Assembly: GCA_020847355.1 (NCBI GenBank)
Contig: JADLCG010000248.1
Coordinates: 1-5,678, forward strand
DNA from: Anaerolineales bacterium
Lineage (GTDB): Bacteria > Chloroflexota > Anaerolineae > Anaerolineales > Villigracilaceae
DNA length: 5,678 nt
Direction of reading: 5' to 3'
Below are positions 1 through 4,905 of this stretch, one piece after another (the first letter of the stretch is position 1; the number at the start of each line of letters is the position of its first letter). The notes beneath the pieces were generated by a model. That model ran no database searches. It saw nothing but the letters and a program-made list of their open reading frames with translations, and had not been told where the DNA came from. Position numbers and translations under genes: made by a program.

Positions 1-69
1 GCTACCCGCTGGTTTAGCTTTTACTTTTTTTACGGTTTCCGAAACTCGGTTGCCGCTGGTGGCGCTTAA
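1..69 (+). other. Candidate aromatic-rich leader peptide (3' part), speculative
   Basis: Frame 1 is open from the left edge to a TAA at 67-69. Its codons 4-13 read W-F-S-F-Y-F-F-Y-G-F, eight aromatic residues in ten codons. This sits directly before a terminator-like hairpin and an operon for phenylalanine and tyrosine synthesis, the arrangement of classical leader-peptide attenuators such as pheL. No start codon lies in this frame within the window, so the start would have to be further left. The run is T-rich, so chance enrichment of TTT and TAC codons is a serious alternative, and the frame at 2-73 competes for the same bases. Confidence 0.2.
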
Positions 70-73
70 GTAG
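2..73 (+). CDS. Possible 3' end of an upstream gene, unidentified
   Basis: The frame starting at base 2 is open from the left edge to a TAG at 71-73. It gives 23 residues that are mostly hydrophobic (LPAGLAFTFFTVSE) and then end in RLPLVALK. This would fit the last membrane segment and tail of a membrane protein, but the piece is too short to assign to a family. A competing frame over the same bases ends at 67-69 and is described separately. The strong hairpin 20 nt downstream would be a natural terminator for a gene ending here. Sequence left of the window would decide which frame is real. Confidence 0.3.
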   Translation, partial: LPAGLAFTFFTVSETRLPLVALK

Positions 74-93
74 ACAGAAAATAAACTGGATGC

Positions 94-129
94 AAAAAGA
101 GCGAGACCGAGACGGTCTCGCTCTTTTTT
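94..129 (+). terminator. Strong intrinsic terminator or attenuator hairpin before aroH
   Basis: Bases 94-108 and 114-128 are perfect reverse complements (15 bp) around a 5-nt loop, GAGAC. The GC-rich core is GAGCGAGACC pairing with GGTCTCGCTC. It is flanked by an A-run on the left and six T on the right (124-129), so it has terminator form on + and a plausible bidirectional form. It ends only 25 nt before the aroH start codon. It may end transcription of the upstream gene, or act as a regulated stop inside the aro leader. The structure itself is certain; the role is inferred. Confidence 0.85.
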
Positions 130-140
130 ATTATCCGTTC

Positions 141-147
141 AGAGGAG
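141..147 (+). promoter_or_regulatory. Shine-Dalgarno site of aroH
   Basis: AGAGGAG lies 7 nt upstream of the ATG at 155 and fixes this start. It is one of the clearest ribosome-binding sites in the window. The first DAHP synthase gene also has a good one (AAGGAGA, 540-546), whereas aroA and aroE have none that can be recognised. Confidence 0.8.
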
Positions 148-154
148 TTGATCA

Positions 155-526
155 ATGGCAATTCGTGGAGTGCGCGGCGCGATCACTGTTTCGGCAGACG
201 AACCAAATTTGATTTTGGAGGCGACGCGGGAATTACTAGAAGCAATTTTGCAGGCAAATTTTGGTATGCAACCTGAAGATGTGGGCAGCGCTTTATTCAC
301 CGTGACGGACGACCTCGCCTCTACCTTCCCCGCGCAGGCGGCGCGTCAAATGGGCTGGAATCTCGTCCCGATGATGTGCGCCCGAGAAATCCCCGTGCCT
401 GGCAGTTTGCCCAGAGCGATCCGTGTATTGTTGTATTGGAATACGCAAACGCCACAGCATGAGATTACGCATGTTTACTTGCGCGAAGCCGTCAAACTTA
501 GACCAGACCTAGCCTCCGCTCAGTGA
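155..526 (+). CDS. aroH: Chorismate mutase, AroH class (monofunctional)
   Basis: Converts chorismate to prephenate, the branch point to phenylalanine and tyrosine, in the cytoplasm. The 123 residues match the Bacillus subtilis AroH fold (127 aa, a trimer) from end to end, starting with the family signature IRGVRGAITV. Residues recalled as lining the B. subtilis active site are present at the same numbers: Arg7, Cys75, Glu78, Arg90, Tyr108, Leu115 and Arg116. The pair Phe57/Arg63 appears as Phe58/Arg64. The position equivalent to B. subtilis Lys60 is Gln61, a mild difference outside the core residues. The ending VKLRPDL is also typical. The gene is the first complete one of the operon and is followed after 28 nt by DAHP synthase. 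It is unrelated to the AroQ helical mutases that are often fused to PheA, TyrA or DAHP synthase, so here the mutase is a separate protein. No regulatory domain is visible. Confidence 0.96.
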   Translation: MAIRGVRGAITVSADEPNLILEATRELLEAILQANFGMQPEDVGSALFTVTDDLASTFPAQAARQMGWNLVPMMCAREIPVPGSLPRAIRVLLYWNTQTPQHEITHVYLREAVKLRPDLASAQ

Positions 527-554
527 AGCAGTAGATGATAAGGAGAAATCACCA

Positions 555-1610
555 ATGATGATCATAATGAAAGCCAACGCCACGCCGCAACAAGTGGAAG
601 CCGTGATTGAACAGGTCAAACTTGCTGGTTTGAATGTGCATCTTTCGCAAGGGGTAGAAGCCACCATCATCGGCGCAGTCGGCGAAACGCATAACGTCCC
701 AATGGAAAGGTTTGAACGACTCGACGGCGTAAATTTGGTTCAGCGCATCACCCAGCCGTATAAATTAGCCTCGCGCCAATTTCACCCTGAAGATTCAGTG
801 ATTTCATTAGATGGACTTTCGATTGGCGGAAATGAAATCGCCGTCATCGCGGGACCATGCTCGGTGGAGAGTCGTTCGCAGATTTTGGAAACTGCTCAAG
901 CGGTGAAAGAGGCGGGCGCTTCCGCTTTGCGTGGGGGAGTGTTCAAGCCGCGCACGTCGCCTTATTCATTTCAAGGCTTGGGCGAAGAAGGCTTGGAGTT
1001 ATTAGCCGAAGCGCGCGAGTTGACGGGCTTGCCCATCGTGGTTGAGATTATGTCGCAAGTGCAAGTAGACGTTATGGTCAAATATGTGGACGTTTTGCAA
1101 GTGGGCGCGCGCAATATGCAAAACTTCAACTTATTGCGCGCCATTGGCGCAACGCGCACGGCAGTTTTATTAAAGCGCGGACTTTCCGCTACGGTTGAAG
1201 AATTATTGATGTCGGCGGAATATATTTTAGCGGGCGGAAATACGCGCGTTATGTTATGCGAGCGCGGCATCCGCACGTTTGAAACTTCCACCAGAAACAC
1301 AACCGATATTAACGCCATCCCTGTTTTGAAGAATACAACCCACTTACCAGTTATCTTAGATCCAAGCCACTCCACAGGTCATGCAAATTATGTTGCCGCA
1401 ATTGCGCGCGCTGGCATTGCCGCCGGCGCCGACGGCTTGATTATCGAAGTGCATCCCGATCCCGCCAAAGCAGTTTCAGACGGCAAGCAATCGCTCAAGC
1501 CCGAACAGTTTGCGGAGATGGTGTACCAAACCGGACAGATCGCTCAAATTATGGGAAGAAGGCTCGCCACTTCACGCGATTTTCAACTTGTGAAGAACGG
1601 CTGGGCATAA
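555..1610 (+). CDS. aroF: DAHP synthase, type I beta with N-terminal ferredoxin-like domain, copy 1
   Basis: Condenses phosphoenolpyruvate and erythrose 4-phosphate to 3-deoxy-D-arabino-heptulosonate 7-phosphate, the committed step of the shikimate pathway. Residues 1 to about 66 form the ferredoxin-like domain that binds feedback inhibitor in the Thermotoga maritima enzyme; the rest is the TIM barrel. Landmarks are GPCS (100-103), KPRTSPYSFQG (131-141), GARNMQN (184-190), KRG (207-209), CERGIRTFE (235-243), DPSHSTG (269-275) and SDGKQSL (308-314). The expected metal ligands Cys102, His272, Glu298 and Asp309 fall at the T. maritima numbers. The regulatory domain keeps His29 and Ser31 (VHLSQG), as in the tyrosine-sensitive Thermotoga protein. 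At 351 aa it is slightly longer than that enzyme (338 aa) owing to an unalignable tail. AAGGAGA at 540-546 supports the ATG at 555. A close paralogue follows after 35 AT-rich nt. Confidence 0.96.
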   Translation: MMIIMKANATPQQVEAVIEQVKLAGLNVHLSQGVEATIIGAVGETHNVPMERFERLDGVNLVQRITQPYKLASRQFHPEDSVISLDGLSIGGNEIAVIAGPCSVESRSQILETAQAVKEAGASALRGGVFKPRTSPYSFQGLGEEGLELLAEARELTGLPIVVEIMSQVQVDVMVKYVDVLQVGARNMQNFNLLRAIGATRTAVLLKRGLSATVEELLMSAEYILAGGNTRVMLCERGIRTFETSTRNTTDINAIPVLKNTTHLPVILDPSHSTGHANYVAAIARAGIAAGADGLIIEVHPDPAKAVSDGKQSLKPEQFAEMVYQTGQIAQIMGRRLATSRDFQLVKNGWA

Positions 1611-1645
1611 AAATAAAAAATATAAAACCAAAAGGAAAAAATATT

Positions 1646-2680
1646 ATGATGATCATCATGCGCCCCGGCGCGCCCAAAGAACAAATTGACGCAGTCATTG
1701 CCGAAATCGAAAGACAAAATTTATCCTCCCATCCAATTTTTGGCGTGGAACAAACCATCATCGGCGCAGTCGGCGATGGACATTATGTCGCGCAGGAAGT
1801 TTTTGAAGCCCTGCCCGGCGTGCTTTCCGTCCAAAGAATTTCACAGCCTTACAAACTTGCTTCGCGTCAATTTCACGAACAAGATTCCGTCTTTCAATTC
1901 AACGGCTTCTCAGTTGGCGCAAATGAACTCCCCATTATCGCGGGTCCCTGTTCCATTGAATCGCGCGAACAAATTTTAGGCATTGCTCAAGCCGTCAAAG
2001 AAGCGGGCGCCAACGCTTTGCGCGGCGGCGTGTTCAAACCGCGCACTTCGCCTTATGCCTTTCAAGGTCTCGGTCAAGAAGGGCTCGAATATATGGCGGA
2101 AGCCCGCGAACTGACTGGCTTGCCCATCGTAGTAGAAGTGATGGCGGTTTCGCAAATCAAAATGATGGAAAAATATGTGGACGTTTTCCAAATCGGCGCG
2201 CGCAATATGCAAAATTTTAATCTACTCCGCGCCATTGGCGAAACCCGCACGCCAGTTTTATTCAAACGCGGCATGTCTGCCACCATCGAAGAAATGCTGA
2301 TGGCAAGCGAATACATCCTCTGCGGCGGTAACACACAAGTCATTTTATGCGAGCGCGGCATCCGCACCTTTGAAACTGCCACGCGCAACACAACTGATAT
2401 CAACGCCATCCCCGTGCTCAAAAAATTGACGCACCTACCCGTCATTATTGACCCCAGCCATTCTACTGGCGATTCTGGCTATGTCTCTGCCATTGCCAAA
2501 GCGGGCGTCGCCGCTGGCGCCGATGGCGTAATTGTCGAAGTCCATCACGATCCCGCCCGCGCTTTCTCCGATGGCAAGCAATCGCTCACGCCTGAGGTCT
2601 TTGCCAAAATGGTGAAGCAAGTCAAAGCGGTGGCAGAAGCGGTGGATCGCACTTTGGTTCCGCAACATGAGCGAGTCTAG
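1646..2680 (+). CDS. aroF: DAHP synthase, type I beta with N-terminal ferredoxin-like domain, copy 2
   Basis: Second DAHP synthase, 344 aa, catalysing the same first step as its neighbour. It aligns with copy 1 without a gap over about 340 residues. A hand count gives roughly 69% identity overall, about 75% over the barrel and only about 52% over residues 1-66. All catalytic landmarks are kept: GPCS (100-103), KPRTSPYAFQG (131-141), Cys102, His272, Glu298, Asp309 and SDGKQSL (308-314). In the regulatory domain, however, the segment is SSHPIFG, so position 31 is Ile instead of Ser, while His29 stays. This suggests a changed inhibitor response rather than loss of activity. AAAGGAAA at 1631-1638 precedes the ATG at 1646. 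The 3' end overlaps the tyrA start by 14 bp in another frame. The divergence makes an old tandem duplication likely and an assembly artefact very unlikely. Confidence 0.95.
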   Translation: MMIIMRPGAPKEQIDAVIAEIERQNLSSHPIFGVEQTIIGAVGDGHYVAQEVFEALPGVLSVQRISQPYKLASRQFHEQDSVFQFNGFSVGANELPIIAGPCSIESREQILGIAQAVKEAGANALRGGVFKPRTSPYAFQGLGQEGLEYMAEARELTGLPIVVEVMAVSQIKMMEKYVDVFQIGARNMQNFNLLRAIGETRTPVLFKRGMSATIEEMLMASEYILCGGNTQVILCERGIRTFETATRNTTDINAIPVLKKLTHLPVIIDPSHSTGDSGYVSAIAKAGVAAGADGVIVEVHHDPARAFSDGKQSLTPEVFAKMVKQVKAVAEAVDRTLVPQHERV

Positions 2681-3521
2681 TTTTAAATTAGCTGAGTCAA
2701 AAATTGCTATTGTTGGATTAGGTTTGATGGGCGGCTCGTTAGCGTTGGGATTAAAAGGAAAATGTGCGGCATTATATGGCATTGACCCGCATCTTCCCAC
2801 GCTCGAGCTTGCCCTTTCCCAGCAAATTGTAGATTACGCTGAAAGCGACTCTGCCAAACTTTTGCCCGAAGCGGATCTGCTAATTTTAGCCGCGCCAGTC
2901 CCCGCCATTTTGACGGCGCTTGAAGAATTGCCTGCGCTCATGCCTAAACCCTGCATCGTCATGGATTTAGGTTCCACCAAAGCGTGCATCGTGCAAGCCA
3001 TGTCCATGCTCCCTGAGCGCTTTGACGTAATCGGCGCGCATCCCATTTGCGGCAAAGAAAAATTATCGCTTGCCAACGCGGAGCGAACGCTCTACTATGC
3101 CGCGCCTTTTTTGCTCACGCCTCTAGAACGGACTTCGCCCCGCGCCTTATCTGCCGCGCTTCAAATCATCCAAACTCTGGGCGCAAAACAAAAAATATTA
3201 GACCCATACGAACACGATCAAATTCTCGCCGCCACCAGCCACTTGCCTTTTTTACTCTCTTCCGCGCTCACGCTTGCCACTCCCGAAGACCTCGCTTCAT
3301 TTGCAGGACCAGGCTTCAAATCCACCAGCCGTTTAGCGGGCACATCCGCTTCTATGATGTTAGGCGTGTTACATACGAATCGTGAGAATGTTTTGAATTC
3401 ATTACACAGATTACAAAGCCAACTCAATGAAATTGAATCTTCGCTTTCCTCGAATGATTTTTCGAAGCTTGAATCTCTTTTGAGTCAAGCGCAAGATAAA
3501 TATCAAAGATTTACAAACTAA
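2667..3521 (+). CDS. tyrA: Prephenate dehydrogenase (TyrA family)
   Basis: Oxidative decarboxylation of prephenate to 4-hydroxyphenylpyruvate (or of arogenate to tyrosine; the substrate cannot be read from sequence) with a nicotinamide cofactor. The 284 aa comprise an N-terminal Rossmann domain with GLGLMGGS (17-24) and an acidic Asp40 ending the second strand, which favours NAD+ over NADP+, then the helical TyrA dimerisation domain. Family residues seen are DLGSTK (100-105, Ser103), the catalytic His in GAHPICGKE (His125), EHD (182-184), SHLP (191-194) and Arg222 in STSRLAG. Two places depart from the common pattern: the usual HPMAGxExSG is HPICGKEKLS, and the usual HLPH is HLPF. There is no ACT or mutase domain; AroH supplies prephenate separately. 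The start overlaps aroF copy 2 by 14 bp and lacks a clear Shine-Dalgarno site, so translational coupling is likely. The nucleotide-binding strand begins at residue 12, leaving little room for a later start. Confidence 0.92.
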   Translation: MSESSFKLAESKIAIVGLGLMGGSLALGLKGKCAALYGIDPHLPTLELALSQQIVDYAESDSAKLLPEADLLILAAPVPAILTALEELPALMPKPCIVMDLGSTKACIVQAMSMLPERFDVIGAHPICGKEKLSLANAERTLYYAAPFLLTPLERTSPRALSAALQIIQTLGAKQKILDPYEHDQILAATSHLPFLLSSALTLATPEDLASFAGPGFKSTSRLAGTSASMMLGVLHTNRENVLNSLHRLQSQLNEIESSLSSNDFSKLESLLSQAQDKYQRFTN

Positions 3522-3538
3522 AATATATAAGAAAATAG

Positions 3539-3603
3539 GTAAACAAGTAGGCAGATACACAAGTCCGCTTATGTCCGTGAATCCGTTACAAAGTCCGTTT
3601 ATG
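3539..3603 (+). repeat. Degenerate 8-bp repeat tract between tyrA and aroA, with a duplicated start-codon segment
   Basis: The tract can be divided into 8-bp units: GTAAACAA (3539-3546), GTAGGCAG (3547-3554), ATACACAA (3555-3562), then GTCCG-containing units. Inside it, ACAAGTCCGCTT followed by ATG (3559-3573) recurs as ACAAAGTCCGTTT followed by ATG (3588-3603). This duplicates the context of the aroA start and creates an optional 10-residue N-terminal extension. GTAAACAA-type units occur again just before aroE. No hairpin or clear promoter was seen in the tract. Confidence 0.55.
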
Positions 3604-4884
3604 AAAATTACACCAATTTCACATCCCCTCAACGCCACTGTCCGCGTGCCTGGCTCCAAATCGCTCACCAATCGCGCCTTGCTGATTGCTTCCCTCGCCA
3701 ATGGAACGACCAAACTAACCAACGCCTTATTCTCCGATGATTCCAAATACTTCGCCCAAGCCTTGCAGACTCTCGGCTTTGACGTGAAATTAAATGAGGC
3801 AAAGCATGAGATGACAGTCGTTGGCTTAGGCGGAAAAATTCCTGCCAGCAAAGCGGAGTTATTCATTGGCAATGCTGGCACCGCCGCGAGATTCTTATCC
3901 GCCTTTCTGACTTTAGGAAACGGCGAATATATTCTGGATGGCGAACCGCGTATGCGCGAACGCCCCATTGGAGATTTGGTTGATTCATTAAAACAATTGG
4001 GAGTAGATATTGAATCAAAGAATAATTGTCCGCCTGTAAAAATTTCCGCAAAGGGCTTACAAGGCGGCAAAACCAAGATCAAAGGCGATATTTCATCTCA
4101 GTTTCTATCCGCGTTATTAATGGTCGCTCCGTATGCTCAAAATGAAATTGAAATAGAACTCATCAGTGAACTGAATTCCAAACCGTATGTAGATATGACT
4201 ATCGCAGTGATGAAAGAATTTGGCGTTGAAACCCAAAGAGAAGGTTATTCACGCTTCAAAATCCCAATTACTACTTACCAATTACCTAATCTCCAATCTC
4301 CAATCTCTACTTACCCAATCGAGTCCGATGCCTCCGCCGCCTCCTATTTCTTCGCCGCCCCTGCGATTTGCGGCGGAACGGTTACAGTGGAAAATATCTC
4401 GCGCAAATCTCTGCAAGGCGATATCAAATTTTTAGACGTATTAACTCAAATGGGTTGCACAGTGACCGAAACTGATAACTGCATACTGATTACTAGAATG
4501 ACTGAACTTCGTGGCATTGACATAGACATGCGCGACATCCCCGATACCGCGCAAACTCTCGCCGCCATCGCCCCCTTTGCAAATTCGCCCACCCGAATTC
4601 GCGGCATTGCCTCCGCCCGAGTCAAAGAAACGGATCGCGTTTCCGCAACCTGTACTGAATTGAAAAGATTAGGCGTGCAAGTTGAAGAATATGAAGATGG
4701 CATGATGATTTATCCATGCAAAAATTTTCAGCCTGCCAACATTCAAACCTATAACGATCATCGTATGGCAATGGCATTTTCATTAATCGGCTTACGTTTC
4801 GCTGGCGTGACGATTGAAAACCCAACTTGTGTTTCCAAAACATTCCCCAATTATTTTGAAGTTTTGGATGAGTTGAGTAAATAA
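3601..4884 (+). CDS. aroA: EPSP synthase (3-phosphoshikimate 1-carboxyvinyltransferase)
   Basis: Transfers enolpyruvate from PEP to shikimate 3-phosphate, the penultimate step to chorismate. The frame is open from an ATG at 3571 (437 aa). ATG 3601 (427 aa) is preferred because it puts PGSKSLTNRAL at the family's usual distance from the N terminus and the extra ten residues are repeat-derived. Neither start has a convincing Shine-Dalgarno site. In the 437-residue numbering, landmarks are PGSKSLTNR (27-35), GNAGTAARFL (100-109), DGEPRMRERPI (123-133), DISSQFLSA (173-181), SDASAASYF (252-260), DIPDTAQT (322-329, catalytic Asp325), RVKETDRV (350-357, Glu353), YNDHRMAM (394-401) and SKTFPNY (422-428). 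All main substrate-binding Lys/Arg positions are present. The glycine matching E. coli Gly96 is kept, so ordinary glyphosate sensitivity is expected, although the Pro101 position is Phe. A loop at 231-250 is encoded by 7-bp repeats and is longer than usual. Confidence 0.95.
   Translation: MKITPISHPLNATVRVPGSKSLTNRALLIASLANGTTKLTNALFSDDSKYFAQALQTLGFDVKLNEAKHEMTVVGLGGKIPASKAELFIGNAGTAARFLSAFLTLGNGEYILDGEPRMRERPIGDLVDSLKQLGVDIESKNNCPPVKISAKGLQGGKTKIKGDISSQFLSALLMVAPYAQNEIEIELISELNSKPYVDMTIAVMKEFGVETQREGYSRFKIPITTYQLPNLQSPISTYPIESDASAASYFFAAPAICGGTVTVENISRKSLQGDIKFLDVLTQMGCTVTETDNCILITRMTELRGIDIDMRDIPDTAQTLAAIAPFANSPTRIRGIASARVKETDRVSATCTELKRLGVQVEEYEDGMMIYPCKNFQPANIQTYNDHRMAMAFSLIGLRFAGVTIENPTCVSKTFPNYFEVLDELSK
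4265..4320 (+). repeat. Heptanucleotide repeat tract inside aroA
   Basis: Eight consecutive degenerate 7-bp units, including CAATTAC at 4265 and 4279, TACTTAC at 4272 and CCAATCT at 4293 and 4300. They encode the loop ITTYQLPNLQSPISTYPI just before the conserved SDASAASYF strand. Related family members usually have a loop several residues shorter here. The reading frame is kept through the tract. The same CAATTAC-like units recur twice in aroE. Confidence 0.8.
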
Positions 4885-4900
4885 GTAAACAAGTAAATAA
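4875..4900 (+). repeat. 8-bp repeat tract spanning the aroA stop codon
   Basis: GAGTAAAT (4875-4882), AAGTAAAC (4883-4890) and AAGTAAAT (4891-4898) are three near-identical 8-bp units, followed by AA. The aroA stop TAA (4882-4884) lies within the tract, so the last aroA codons and the stop are repeat sequence. The tract occupies most of the 21-bp gap to aroE and leaves no recognisable Shine-Dalgarno site there. It resembles the GTAAACAA unit upstream of aroA. Confidence 0.65.
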
Positions 4901-4905
4901 TCCTT

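Noticed and set aside
1..154. T-box riboswitch or other tRNA-sensing leader before aroH
   Set aside because: No T-box-like conserved sequence or specifier-loop structure could be seen in the short leader; only the simple hairpin is supported.
1611..1645. Terminator or promoter between the two DAHP synthase genes
   Set aside because: The gap is A/T-rich with a ribosome-binding site but has no hairpin and no convincing -35/-10 pair.
555..2680. The two DAHP synthase genes as an assembly duplication or very recent duplication
   Set aside because: They are only about 69% identical in protein, with different tails and different upstream sequences.
2667..2680. Fusion of DAHP synthase copy 2 with TyrA
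   Set aside because: The genes overlap by 14 bp in different frames and each has its own start and stop, so they are separate proteins.
3411..4082. A 223-codon open frame on the minus strand across the tyrA end and aroA start
   Set aside because: It lies opposite two clearly conserved genes, has no recognisable family features, and is explained by codon bias of the genes beneath it.
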